DNA of 54,698 nt from JAKZSU01 sp047517485 (lineage in GTDB: Bacteria > Pseudomonadota > Alphaproteobacteria > UBA7887), in assembly GCA_047517485.1 (NCBI GenBank), contig JAKZSU010000011.1, positions 1-54,698 on the forward strand, in the 5' to 3' direction. This document shows positions 7,573 to 16,677 of the stretch, piece by piece. Made by a program: the position numbers and the translations under genes. Below the pieces are notes generated by a model, which had not been told where the DNA came from, did no database searches, and saw nothing but the letters and a program-made list of their open reading frames with translations. Position 1 is the stretch's first letter, and the number at the start of each line of letters is the position of its first letter.

Positions 7573-9330
7573 CTATTCCGCCGCCATCGGGGTGCCGCGC
7601 AGTGAAGCGGTCGCCGCTTCGTCGACCTCGAGCGATTTGGCGTCGCTGATCACCACGCCATAGTCCTCGCTCGCGCCCTCGATCGAGACCAGGCGGTTTT
7701 TCACGTCCCACACCACCGCCGCGACATCGCGTTGATAGGCGTCGCCATAGCCGCCGCCGCCAGGAGTCATATTGGCGGCGCGTTCGCCGGGCTGAATGGT
7801 CCGGATGATGTTGGTCTTGATCGTCTCGACACCGTTTTCGCGACTGATTTCTATACGCCCGACCTTGGGTTCGATCATTTTCGATTTGGCCCCAGCGGCG
7901 CCGGTGGCCGGTATCCGGCGACCTTCGCCGAAGGTGATGAATTCCATCGGCTTGTCGAGCGGTTCGACCTCCCAACACGTCCCCGAACCACCGCGATATT
8001 TTCCCGCGCCGGCGGAATCGGTCATCAGGCTGTAGCGGTGAATGACGATCGGATAGGAATATTCGAGCAACTCGACATCGCCCGAGGTCAACGCGCCAAA
8101 GCAGCATTCCGGCCCGCAGGCGTGCCAGCCGTCCTGCACCGGGGTCGCGCCGGCGCCGGAGATGATCGAGGCGAGGATCATCGACACATATTCCTCGTCG
8201 TGCCGGGTGTCCCAGCCGGCGATATTACAGCCGTTGGCGTGGCCCCAGCCGGCCGAGACCTTGTCCGGCGCCGCTTCCTCGAAAGCCAGGCGCACGGCGT
8301 CGGTGAGCGTCTCCATCGGCGTCGTCGTCGAGTTCACGTGCGGCGCCGGCTCGACCGCGTTGCACAAGGTGCCCTTGGGGCCCATGTCGACGTCGAAACA
8401 ACGGTACAGCCCTTCGTTATAGGGCGGCGGCAATTGGGCGAACATCATCACCCCGAGATAGACCCCGGAATACGAGTTACCCTCATAGGAATTGATGAAG
8501 TAGGGAATTTGCGGCGGGCTGTCGATGCGGATCGCGCATTGGTCGTCCGCGATGGTCACCGTGGCGGTAATCTCGAGATCGCCGAAGCCGTGGCCGGCGT
8601 CCTCGACCAGCGCGCGGCCGGTATAGGTGCCATCGGGCACTTCCTTGATCAACGAGCGCATATGGGCGTCGGCCATGTTCATCAGCTCGGCGATGCACGC
8701 CTGGACCTGCTCGACGCCGTACTTGTCGAGCAGCGCGATGAGATTGCGCTCGCCGACCTGGACCGCGCCGAGTTGGGCGTTGAAATCGCCTTCCTGGTCG
8801 CGCCGCGCGCGCATGTTGGTGTGCAGCAGATTGCACACGTCATAGCGCTTGACCCCCTTGTCGAAGACCTTGATCGGCGGAATCCGCAGACCCTCGGCGT
8901 AGATCTCGGTGGCATCGGGATTGTAGCCCGCCGGCACCGGCCCGCCGATGTCGGTCAGATGTCCTTTGCAGACTGTCCAGAATACCAATTCATCGTTGTA
9001 GAACACCGGCTTATACATACAAACGTCGATGATATGTGAGCCCATATACGCCGGATCGTTGTGCAGCATGACGTCGCCCGGGTGGATATCGTCGGCGAAA
9101 TATCCGGCGACGCATTTCATCGCCGGGATCAGCGAGCCCAGGTGAATCGGGATGTCCTGGCCCTGCATGATCATCTCGGGCACATGATTGAACAGCGCGT
9201 TGGAATAATCATGCGCGAGGTTGAACACGCTCGAGCGCGCGGTCTTCTCCAGCGCCTGAGTCATCTCGCGTTGGGTGGTCTCCAGCACGCCGCGAACGAC
9301 GGACAGGGTGATCGGATCGACGTTGGACAT
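7573..9330 (-). CDS. hyuB: Hydantoinase/oxoprolinase family subunit B (HyuB-1)
   Basis: This 585-residue HyuB-family protein is the catalytic partner of HyuA. The start MSNVDPITLSVVRGVLETT is the usual HyuB beginning. It is followed by SSVFNLAHDYSNALF, MIMQGQDIPIHLGSL and HPGDVMLHNDPAYMGSHIID, which contains the metal-site-like D/H cluster of the family. Its start lies 12 nt after the stop of a possible 24-codon ORF and 107 nt after hyuA-2. It belongs with hyuA-1 immediately downstream. The split A/B form is typical for bacteria, whereas eukaryotic and some bacterial 5-oxoprolinases are fused. Confidence 0.9.
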   Translation of the reverse strand: MSNVDPITLSVVRGVLETTQREMTQALEKTARSSVFNLAHDYSNALFNHVPEMIMQGQDIPIHLGSLIPAMKCVAGYFADDIHPGDVMLHNDPAYMGSHIIDVCMYKPVFYNDELVFWTVCKGHLTDIGGPVPAGYNPDATEIYAEGLRIPPIKVFDKGVKRYDVCNLLHTNMRARRDQEGDFNAQLGAVQVGERNLIALLDKYGVEQVQACIAELMNMADAHMRSLIKEVPDGTYTGRALVEDAGHGFGDLEITATVTIADDQCAIRIDSPPQIPYFINSYEGNSYSGVYLGVMMFAQLPPPYNEGLYRCFDVDMGPKGTLCNAVEPAPHVNSTTTPMETLTDAVRLAFEEAAPDKVSAGWGHANGCNIAGWDTRHDEEYVSMILASIISGAGATPVQDGWHACGPECCFGALTSGDVELLEYSYPIVIHRYSLMTDSAGAGKYRGGSGTCWEVEPLDKPMEFITFGEGRRIPATGAAGAKSKMIEPKVGRIEISRENGVETIKTNIIRTIQPGERAANMTPGGGGYGDAYQRDVAAVVWDVKNRLVSIEGASEDYGVVISDAKSLEVDEAATASLRGTPMAAE

Positions 9331-9342
9331 CGTATGGACTCC

Positions 9343-9417
9343 CTACACTCTTGGCGGCGCGGCTTGGTTTACCGCCGCCGTGATCTCAGCTTCGCAGTTT
9401 ACGGACTTGTCGGTCAT
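9343..9417 (-). CDS. Possible 24-residue small ORF between hyuA-2 and hyuB-1
   Basis: In the 107-nt gap the minus strand carries an ATG at 9417 and an in-frame TAG at 9345-9343, encoding a peptide that starts MTDKSVNCEAEITAAV. The stop merges into the AGGGAG ribosome-binding region of hyuB-1, as in translationally coupled leader peptides. The ORF contains a 7-bp GC inverted repeat (9353-9359 with 9373-9379). Only a weak Shine-Dalgarno (GGGTGA) precedes it, and I do not recognise the peptide. It may be a leader peptide or chance. Confidence 0.25.
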   Translation of the reverse strand: MTDKSVNCEAEITAAVNQAAPPRV

Positions 9418-9437
9418 ATTTCACCCGCTAAAAGGCA

Positions 9438-11510
9438 TCAACCCGCGGCCGGAACGATCGCCAGGCTGCCGGATGGTTTGCGGCTGACCGTCGCGCCGGG
9501 CCCGACGACCACGGTGGTGAACGAATTTTCGATAATCGCCGGCCCGGCCAACGCGCTATCGGTCGCGAGCTGATCGAACTGACGCACCGTGGCGTCCAAC
9601 CATCCGACATCGGCGAAATAGGCCTGGCGCCGGGTCGCCAGATCGGTGGCGGCGGCGCGTTCCGACAATCCGGCCATCGGCCGATCGCGCAAGCGGCAGC
9701 TGATCCGCGCCGACCAACCGACCACCTCGATCTCCGACAACGGATCCTTGATCGCGAATACTTCTTCATGGGTATCATGAAAATCAGACACCAAGTCTTT
9801 AATATCTTGTTCGTTTTTGAATTCATGCCCGCGCAACGGAACTTCGATCTCCCAGACCTGATGGGGATACCGCGCCTCGGCCATGAACTCGATCGTCTGG
9901 GCGCTCGAGCCGGCGCCCGGGCCATCGGCGAACGCCCGGCAACGGGCGAGCAGATCGGCGAGCAACGTATTGACGGCGGCGCTGTCGAAGGCGTCGCTGG
10001 CGGTGAATTGGGTGGCGCGGAACTGCTGCGTCAGATCGGACATCAGCGCGCCGCCGGCGCTCAGTGCCGCGCCGACATCGGGGATCAGCACCAGCGGACA
10101 GTCGAGCCGCGCGGCGATGCGCTCGCAATTCAACCCGGCGGCGCCACCGCCGCCGATCAACACCGCGCCCGACGGGTCGATGCCCTGATTGATAGTGATG
10201 TCCATGATCGCCTGCACCATGTTCTCGGTGGCGATCTTGACGATCGAGAGCGCCGCTTCCTCGACGCCGAGGCCCATTGTTGCCGCCACATGCTCGGCGA
10301 TCGCGGCACGCGCCGCGTCCACATCGAGCCGCATGCTGCCGCCGAGGAAAAACGCCGGGTCGATATAGCCCAAGGTCAGGCACGCATCGGTCAGGGTCGG
10401 CGCGGTGCCGCCGCGGCCATAGGCCACCGGCCCCGGCACCGCGCCCGCCGATTGCGGCCCGACATGGAGCAGCCCGCCATCATCGATCCACGCCATCGAG
10501 CCGCCGCCGGCACCGATCGAGCGCACCCCGACCGAGGGAAACCCTGTCATGTGGCCGCGATATTCGCCGCCGATCCAGGTCTCGCGCGTCCACGGGATGC
10601 GGCCGCGCCTGACCAGGCTGAGATCGTAGGTCGTCCCCCCGGTGTCGGCGACGATCGCGGTCGAGGCGCCGGCATCGATGGCGGCGAAATGACGCCCGGC
10701 GACCGGCGCCATCGACGGCCCGGAATTGATCAGATGGATCGGCTCGTTGGCCGCGTCGGTGGCGTCGATCACGCCGGCGGCCGAGGTGACGATGAGCACC
10801 CGGCCGCCATAGCCAGCCTCGCTAAGACGCGCCGTCAAGTTGCGCATATAGGCTCCCATCAGCGGCTTGAGCGAGGCGTCGATCGCTGTCGACGAGGCGC
10901 GGCGGTATTCACGTAATGACGGATTGAGGCGGTGCGACAGCGTGTACGGGACTCCCGGCAAATGGTCCTCGAGCAGTTCGCCGATCCGCAATTCATGCGC
11001 CGGATTGACGATCGACCATAGCAGGCAGACCGCGACCGCCTCGACCTCGTTCGGTTTGAGCCGCGCGATGGTCTGGATAACCGCGTCTTCATCGAGAGCG
11101 CGGCTGACAGTGCCGTCCGCCAGCACCCGCTCGGCCACTTCAAAGGTCAGCGCGCGCGGCACGTAGGGGTCGGGATAAGGCACGGTGAAATTGAACACGT
11201 CGGTGCGCCCGCCTTCGCGCAGCACCAGGATATCGGGATGGCCCTCGGTGGTGAGAAACGCGGTGCGCGCGGTATTGCCGGTAATGATCGCGTTGATCGC
11301 CCGCGTCGTGCCGTGAATGAACAGCGAGCCCTCAGCCAGCAGATCGGCCAGATCCTTGGCCATGCTGTCGGCGGCGATTTGCAGACTGTCGAGCACGCCC
11401 AGGATCGGATCGTCTGGAGTTGTCGAGGCCTTGAACATCGAGACCGTGCCGTCGTCCTGCTCGATCAACAAGTCGGTGAAGGTACCGCCGGTATCGACCG
11501 CGAATCTCAT
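9438..11510 (-). CDS. hyuA: Hydantoinase/oxoprolinase family subunit A (HyuA-2)
   Basis: This is a second, clearly different HyuA of 690 residues. It starts MRFAVDTGGTFTDLLIE and carries the ATP-site motifs NSGPSMAPVAGR, ADTGGTTYDLSL and IGAGGGSMAWIDDGG in the same order as HyuA-1. Its probable partner HyuB-2 lies upstream on the same strand but is separated by a DMT transporter gene on the opposite strand. A 53-bp divergent gap to that gene probably holds a promoter, so hyuA-2 may start its own transcript. Two HyuAB pairs in one locus suggest two ring substrates or successive steps. Confidence 0.9.
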   Translation of the reverse strand: MRFAVDTGGTFTDLLIEQDDGTVSMFKASTTPDDPILGVLDSLQIAADSMAKDLADLLAEGSLFIHGTTRAINAIITGNTARTAFLTTEGHPDILVLREGGRTDVFNFTVPYPDPYVPRALTFEVAERVLADGTVSRALDEDAVIQTIARLKPNEVEAVAVCLLWSIVNPAHELRIGELLEDHLPGVPYTLSHRLNPSLREYRRASSTAIDASLKPLMGAYMRNLTARLSEAGYGGRVLIVTSAAGVIDATDAANEPIHLINSGPSMAPVAGRHFAAIDAGASTAIVADTGGTTYDLSLVRRGRIPWTRETWIGGEYRGHMTGFPSVGVRSIGAGGGSMAWIDDGGLLHVGPQSAGAVPGPVAYGRGGTAPTLTDACLTLGYIDPAFFLGGSMRLDVDAARAAIAEHVAATMGLGVEEAALSIVKIATENMVQAIMDITINQGIDPSGAVLIGGGGAAGLNCERIAARLDCPLVLIPDVGAALSAGGALMSDLTQQFRATQFTASDAFDSAAVNTLLADLLARCRAFADGPGAGSSAQTIEFMAEARYPHQVWEIEVPLRGHEFKNEQDIKDLVSDFHDTHEEVFAIKDPLSEIEVVGWSARISCRLRDRPMAGLSERAAATDLATRRQAYFADVGWLDATVRQFDQLATDSALAGPAIIENSFTTVVVGPGATVSRKPSGSLAIVPAAG

Positions 11511-11563
11511 GCTACCATTCCTCTAGACTCGAATATTCGCATCGCCACCGGGGAGACCGACCG

Positions 11564-12469
11564 ATGACCAAGACACTCGCGCCGCTGCCGATCGCCATGT
11601 TGGTCGCGGCGGCGGTCGTCTATGGCCTGGTGTTCTCGTTCAACAAGCTCGCCGCCGGTGCCGGCGCGAGCTATCTCGGCCACGCCTTTTGGCAGACCCT
11701 GATCGCCGGCTTGGCGCTCTACGCGGTCTCGCTGGCGCGCCGCCAGACGGTGAGTTTTCGTTGGCCCTATTTCCGCGCCTACATCGTCGTCGGCGCCACC
11801 GGATTCGGCCTGCCGATGGCGTTGGTGACCCTGGTCAGCACCGAGTTGCCGACCGGCTATGTCTCGCTCGCCTTCGCGCTGTCGCCGACCTTCACCTACT
11901 TCGCCAGTGTGCTGTTTCGCCTCGATCGATTGTCGGGGTTCGGCCTTGCGGGCATCGGGCTCGGATTCGCCGGGGTGGTCATCGTGGTGACCGCGGCGGA
12001 CGCGCTCACCGGCGAGGGCGCGACCGGCTGGTTCCTGCTCACCTTGATCATTCCGGTGATGCTCGCGATCACCAACGTCGCCGCCGTGGTTCTTCGTCCG
12101 CCGGACACCAGTTCGACGGTGATGGGCGCGGGCTTCCTGCTCGGCGCCGCGTTGTCGCTGCTGCCGCTGATGATCGTCACTGGCCAATTTTACGTTCCGA
12201 GCGATCCCGCGACCCTCATACCGACGCTCGGCGCGGCCGCCGTCAATGCGGTCTTTATCGTCTTGTTCGCCGAAATCGTGCGCCGCTGGGGACCGACGTT
12301 CTTCGCCCAGTTCAACTATCTCACCGTGATCGCGGCGATCGGCTGGGCGTACTTGATCTTCGCCGAGCCCCCGGCGCTCATCGTGCTGATCGCACTCGCC
12401 TTGATGGCCGCCGGCGTGGTGATTTCGGAGTTGCGCCACCGCAAGACTAGCGACGAAGCCGCGCCGTAG
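11564..12469 (+). CDS. DMT-superfamily transporter (EamA family)
   Basis: The 301-residue product is almost entirely hydrophobic, with about ten transmembrane segments in two repeats. This is the EamA/DMT architecture of exporters and importers for amino acids and metabolites. Examples of membrane stretches are LPIAMLVAAAVVYGLVF near the start and a terminal segment ending LMAAGVVISELRHR. GGGGAG 8 nt before the ATG supports the start. It is the only plus-strand gene within the hyu/pxp run, diverging from hyuA-2 and overlapping the 3' end of hyuB-2 tail to tail by 23 nt. It may move a product of the pathway, but specificity is unknown. Confidence 0.85.
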   Translation: MTKTLAPLPIAMLVAAAVVYGLVFSFNKLAAGAGASYLGHAFWQTLIAGLALYAVSLARRQTVSFRWPYFRAYIVVGATGFGLPMALVTLVSTELPTGYVSLAFALSPTFTYFASVLFRLDRLSGFGLAGIGLGFAGVVIVVTAADALTGEGATGWFLLTLIIPVMLAITNVAAVVLRPPDTSSTVMGAGFLLGAALSLLPLMIVTGQFYVPSDPATLIPTLGAAAVNAVFIVLFAEIVRRWGPTFFAQFNYLTVIAAIGWAYLIFAEPPALIVLIALALMAAGVVISELRHRKTSDEAAP

Positions 12470-14216
12470 CCGCCGCATCGACCGAGCCGTCGGCGGCGAC
12501 CGCCACGCCATAAACATCCGCCGCGCGGTCGCGGCTGACCCAGCCCTCGACGACATCGCGCGCGACCTTCTCCGGCTCGCGGCTCAGCGGGTCGCCGTAA
12601 CCGCCGCCGCCGCAACAGTGCGAGACGATGGTCTCGCCGGTCCGCAAGGTCACCACGGCGCAGTTTTCGGTCGGCGTAAGGTCTCCATTGGCATCGCGTA
12701 TACCCTGATAAGCCGCGCCGCCAAGCCCGCCGCCGCGCACCCCGCGCGCCGGGTTCAAAGTGCCGTCGGAGACGAACGCGACTTCCATCTCGCCGCGCGT
12801 CGGGCCGAACTCGACGAGCATGCCGGGGCCGCCCTTGTGCCGCCCGGCGCCTTCCGAATTCTGAATGAAACGGCGCTGGTGTACGTGCAGCGGATGGCGC
12901 ATTTCGTCGAGCTCGATACTGTCCTGGTAGCACAGCCCGGCGTTGCCGACATGGCCGAGGGTGACCCAGGCATCGGCCTCGGGCGCGCCGGCGCCGCCGG
13001 TCATCGCCAGGAACAATTGATTGACGTAGCGCTCGTCGCGCACCGGATCGTACCCCGAAACCACGCCGACCGACGCCGGCAGGATCGCCCCCGCCTCGGC
13101 CAGGCCGATGCCGTCGTCGAGCTCGGCGATCGCCGCCTGGACGGCGTTGGCCACCCGATCGGCGACGTTGGTGGTGGCGACTGAGCAACTGGTCGGATGC
13201 CGGGGGATGCCGCACACCGCGTTCTCGCGCAGCTTGACGTCGAGGCGGCGGAACGCGCCGGCGTTCTTCGGCACGCTGGGATCGATCGAATTGAACACGC
13301 CGATCATCGCCGCGGTCCGCGCGCACGCCTCGGACAGGTTCAACCCGCACGGCAGCGCGTCCATATTGTCGGTGAGATCGACCGCTATGCGCCCCCGGTC
13401 GGCATCGACATCGACCTTGACGGTAATCGGAATGCCGTCGTCGGGGGTCCCGGGCACCGGGTCGTGGCAGCTGGTCCAGGTCGCTCTCCCGCTGGGGATC
13501 TTGGCCACCGCGTTGACCATCCGGCTTTCGGAATAATCGAACCACTGCCCGGTGAAACGCTCCAGCGTGTCCCAACCGACTTCGTCGGCGAGGCTGAGCA
13601 GTTCGCGCTCGCCGATGCGCGCCGCGCCGACCATCGCCAGATAATCGCCCCACCATTGCTCGGGCACCCGGATGCGGACCATGCACATGCGGATGACGTC
13701 GCCGATATTCTCGAAATTCTCCTGCACCTTGACCGCCGGAAAGATCAGCGCGCCTTCCTCGTAGACGTCGCGCGCCGCGCCCATGTAGGTGGTCGGCTGC
13801 GAATTGCCGCAATCGGCCTGATGCGCCTTGGCGAGCACCGTGTAGCGATGGCGCCCCTCGGCGTCCATCACCGGCACCAACAGGGTATGATCGGCGGGGT
13901 GCGAGCAGCCGTGATACGGCGAATTGTGCAGGTACGCATCGCCGCGCTTGGGGTCGGGATGAAACTCGAGCATCGATTTCGCCATCAGATCTGGCCCGCT
14001 CAATACGTGGATCGGCAGACTTTCCGCGGTCGCCAGCAACTGCGCGTCGGCGGTGATGATGCAGCAGGAAAAATCGCGGGCGATATTGAGCACCCCCGAG
14101 CGCCCGGTGCGCAGCAGGGTGTTCGCCATTTTGCGGGCGATCCCCTCGAGCCGATTGTTCAGGATCGACAATTGCACGCCGTCGATCGGTTTCGCCGCCG
14201 CCTGGCCGTCCATCAT
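12447..14216 (-). CDS. hyuB: Hydantoinase/oxoprolinase family subunit B (HyuB-2)
   Basis: This 589-residue HyuB-family protein has the usual VQLSILNNRLEGIARKM, GVLNIARDFSCCI, HVLSGPDLMAKS and GDAYLHNSPYHGCSHPADH segments. The last carries the Asp/His cluster of the family. It ends with the glycine-rich CCGGGGYGDPLSREPEKVA. AGGAG stands 7 nt before the first of two adjacent ATG codons. It follows the SDR gene after 10 nt and should be co-transcribed with the substrate-binding protein gene. HyuA-2 beyond the DMT gene is the probable partner. Confidence 0.9.
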   Translation of the reverse strand: MMDGQAAAKPIDGVQLSILNNRLEGIARKMANTLLRTGRSGVLNIARDFSCCIITADAQLLATAESLPIHVLSGPDLMAKSMLEFHPDPKRGDAYLHNSPYHGCSHPADHTLLVPVMDAEGRHRYTVLAKAHQADCGNSQPTTYMGAARDVYEEGALIFPAVKVQENFENIGDVIRMCMVRIRVPEQWWGDYLAMVGAARIGERELLSLADEVGWDTLERFTGQWFDYSESRMVNAVAKIPSGRATWTSCHDPVPGTPDDGIPITVKVDVDADRGRIAVDLTDNMDALPCGLNLSEACARTAAMIGVFNSIDPSVPKNAGAFRRLDVKLRENAVCGIPRHPTSCSVATTNVADRVANAVQAAIAELDDGIGLAEAGAILPASVGVVSGYDPVRDERYVNQLFLAMTGGAGAPEADAWVTLGHVGNAGLCYQDSIELDEMRHPLHVHQRRFIQNSEGAGRHKGGPGMLVEFGPTRGEMEVAFVSDGTLNPARGVRGGGLGGAAYQGIRDANGDLTPTENCAVVTLRTGETIVSHCCGGGGYGDPLSREPEKVARDVVEGWVSRDRAADVYGVAVAADGSVDAAATARLRR

Positions 14217-14226
14217 CCGAGATCTC

Positions 14227-14985
14227 CTACCAAGCCCGCCAGCCGCTATCGACGGGGAGAATTATGCCGTGCACCGCGCGCGCGTCATCGGAGGCGAGAA
14301 ACACCACCGCGCCGGCCATGTCGGCGGCGGGAAGAAAATCCTCGCCGGTCGGCGTGCGCGCGCGCATTTTCGCCGCCCAGTCCGGATCGGCGCGCAAATC
14401 GGCGTTCATCGGGGTCACCACATTTCCCGGCGCGATGGCGTTGACGTTGATGCCGAACGACGCGAGCTCGAGACATAGCGATTTGGTCAAATTGTTGAGC
14501 CCGCCTTTCGATGCGCAATAGGCCGCCGAGTTGGGGAAACCGCCGCTGCCGGCGATCGACGTCACGTTGATGATCTTGCCCCAGCCCTTGGCCTTCATGT
14601 CGGCAACCACGGCGCGGCTGAGGAAAAAGCATCCTTTCAAATTGGTGTCGAGCTGGCGGTCCCAATTGGCCTCGTCGACCTCCTCAATGGGGCGCGGCTT
14701 GAACACGCCGGCGTTGTTGACGAGGATATTGATCGGCCCCAGCGCGGCCTTGATTTCGCCGGTGACCCGGTCGATTTCGGCGACTCTAGCGAGATCTGCT
14801 TGAAACGCGGCGGCGCGGCCCCCCGCGCTCTCGATCTCGGCGACCACCGTGGCGGCGGTGGCGAGGTTACTGCGATTGACGATGGCGACGATCGCGCCGG
14901 CGGCCGCCAGCGCCTTGGCGATTTCCGCTCCGATCCCTTGCGCACCACCGGTCACGGCGGCGACACGTCCGTCAAGCGTGGTCAT
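14227..14985 (-). CDS. Short-chain dehydrogenase/reductase
   Basis: This 252-residue classical SDR has TGGAQGIG (12-19) as the NAD(P)-binding loop, NNAG in the central strand, a catalytic Ser in VTSIAGSGG and the YCASK Tyr-Lys pair. The C terminus carries an N-A-I-A-P-G-N segment (INVNAIAPGNVVTP). It lies between the substrate-binding protein gene and hyuB-2 in the same orientation. It is plausibly the oxidoreductase step on the amide-derived product, but SDR specificity cannot be assigned from sequence. Confidence 0.9.
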   Translation of the reverse strand: MTTLDGRVAAVTGGAQGIGAEIAKALAAAGAIVAIVNRSNLATAATVVAEIESAGGRAAAFQADLARVAEIDRVTGEIKAALGPINILVNNAGVFKPRPIEEVDEANWDRQLDTNLKGCFFLSRAVVADMKAKGWGKIINVTSIAGSGGFPNSAAYCASKGGLNNLTKSLCLELASFGINVNAIAPGNVVTPMNADLRADPDWAAKMRARTPTGEDFLPAADMAGAVVFLASDDARAVHGIILPVDSGWRAW

Positions 14986-15003
14986 TGAATACGTCCCACA
15001 AAT

Positions 15004-15042
15004 GAAGTCTCCGCCCCGGTGTGAGCCGGGACGGAGGGCTTC
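15004..15042 (-). other. Intercistronic stem-loop after the substrate-binding protein gene
   Basis: Between the SBP stop codon and the SDR start the sequence folds into a long GC hairpin. Arms GAAG-T-CTCCG-C-CCCGG and its complement make about 16 pairs, with one mismatch and one bulge, around a TGTGAG loop. No U-tract follows on the minus strand, so it is more likely an mRNA 3' stabiliser or partial attenuator that keeps SBP mRNA abundant than a full terminator. Confidence 0.6.
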
Positions 15043-15057
15043 AAAACAAACTCTCGG

Positions 15058-16275
15058 TTAGCGCGCGATGTAGGTGTAGCGCTTACCGAACAGCACATCC
15101 ATCGGAACCGGCTCCGAGATCGTGTGCTCGCCGGCGACAGCGGGTATGCCGTTCGTGGTCTCGACGATCAGATACGGGGCGTAGTTCTGATGATGCAAGG
15201 TGTTGGTGAAGGTCCGGGTGCCGATCAGGAAGGGCTCGTCTACGAACTTCTCCATCTCCGCGACCACCGCCTCGGTATCGAACGTGCCGGCACGTTCGAC
15301 CGCGCGCGCCCACATTTCGATCAACACATAGCCGGGATAGGTGTATTGACTGTTCGGACGCTCGCCGAACTTGTCCTCGTATTTGTCGTTGAACGCCTCG
15401 ACTTCGGGGCGCGGGTCGTCGCCGTAGATCGACGCCTGTTCCGGCACATAATGACCGGTCAGACCAGGCACGGAATCGAGCCAGTAGGTGCCGCTCATCG
15501 AGCTTCCGCCAAGCAGCGCGCTTTCGATGCCCGCGGCACGAATCTGGCGCAGCGCCGACGCACCACCGGGAACGTAGGAGCAGCTCATGATCACATCCGG
15601 CGGGGCGGCAAGATTTTTGATCCGGGTGATCTGCGCGGCGATCGACGGATCGCCATTCAAGTAAACGTCATGACCGAGAATTTCGAGGCCGAGCTTCTCG
15701 CGCCACATCCAATCGAAGCCGTAGCAGATGCCCTTGTTATATTCGATAGTGGTATCGAGCAGGATATAGGCGGTTTTCCAGCCTTTGTTTTGGGCTCCCC
15801 ATTCGGCCAGGCTCGCGCCTTGAACGGCGGCCAGGACGGAGGCGGAAAACGCGTTGGTGCCAACGCCTTGGATCCCCGCGAGCACGCTTTCCGCGCACAG
15901 GAAGATGGCGATCTTATTGGCGTTCTTCGCGGCCAGCGCCGCCGGCGCGCCAAAATCATAGTCACAATCGACGGCCAACATCTGCGCGCCCTCGTTGAGC
16001 ACGTGCTGGCCCGCCTTGGCGCCTTCGACACGATCGGTCTTGGCATCGGCCTTGACCCAGGTCAGCGTCTTGCCGAGCAGACCGCCGGCGGCGTTGATGT
16101 CTTCGATGGCGATGATCGCGGCATTGGTCGGCGGACCGCTGTAGGCGGACATCCATCCCGAATACGATGCCGCAAATCCAATGACCACTTCGTCGTCGGC
16201 GGCTTGCGCGGCGAACACGCCCAAGGCGCTCGCGCCGAGCACGCCCGTGAGCACGGTAGCTAGAATTTTCTTCAT
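15058..16275 (-). CDS. ABC transporter substrate-binding protein, Leu/Ile/Val (HAAT) type
   Basis: This 405-residue periplasmic binding protein has a signal peptide (MKKILATVLTGVLGASALG, cleavage near AQA-AD). The mature start EVVIGFAASYSGWMSAYSG is typical of the livJ/amide-type family. EDINAAGGLLGKTL and the later IPNG-like segments fit the type I fold. It diverges from livGFHM 400 bp away and is the only SBP near that transporter, so it should deliver ligand to it. Co-orientation with the SDR and hyuB-2 suggests a cyclic amide, hydantoin or oxoproline ligand rather than a branched-chain amino acid. A GAGGGG Shine-Dalgarno precedes the ATG. Confidence 0.9.
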   Translation of the reverse strand: MKKILATVLTGVLGASALGVFAAQAADDEVVIGFAASYSGWMSAYSGPPTNAAIIAIEDINAAGGLLGKTLTWVKADAKTDRVEGAKAGQHVLNEGAQMLAVDCDYDFGAPAALAAKNANKIAIFLCAESVLAGIQGVGTNAFSASVLAAVQGASLAEWGAQNKGWKTAYILLDTTIEYNKGICYGFDWMWREKLGLEILGHDVYLNGDPSIAAQITRIKNLAAPPDVIMSCSYVPGGASALRQIRAAGIESALLGGSSMSGTYWLDSVPGLTGHYVPEQASIYGDDPRPEVEAFNDKYEDKFGERPNSQYTYPGYVLIEMWARAVERAGTFDTEAVVAEMEKFVDEPFLIGTRTFTNTLHHQNYAPYLIVETTNGIPAVAGEHTISEPVPMDVLFGKRYTYIAR

Positions 16276-16677
16276 CGAACCAGACCCCTCATTTTTTTAT
16301 CCGTGAACTGCCGTAATTTCACCGCCGCATTCGGCTTGACCCAGTTGCGCCAAACCTCTTTTTTCGCGCGCGATGTCTCTCCCATTTCGGCCCACACTAG
16401 CCAATATTATCGCCCGTGCAAGCGTCGCCACATTTGGCCGCGCCATCGCGCATCGACCAGTCGGTCCAACATCACCCGACCGCGTCCATCGACATCGCTT
16501 GCCCGAGCCGACCCCGGCGACTACCCTCCGCGCCGAGTCTGGGGGATTTAGACGACAGCTCAACGGTGGACGCGAAGAAATCTGTCGCCGTTGGTACGAC
16601 AGCCCAGTAGGGTGCTGCCCGCGCGTCTCGCGATGGGACGTGGGCGAGGGAGGACCGAGGCGTGCAACCGCTCAAAT
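16276..16677. other. Divergent intergenic region between the SBP gene and livG
   Basis: This 402-bp stretch separates the minus-strand SBP gene from the plus-strand livG and must hold promoters for both operons. AT-rich candidates include CATTTTTTTATC near 16292, just upstream of the SBP Shine-Dalgarno, and AATATTATC at about 16402-16410, which can serve as a -10 element on either strand. No convincing paired -35 was found, so no promoter is assigned. Short overlapping ORFs here look like noise. Confidence 0.4.
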
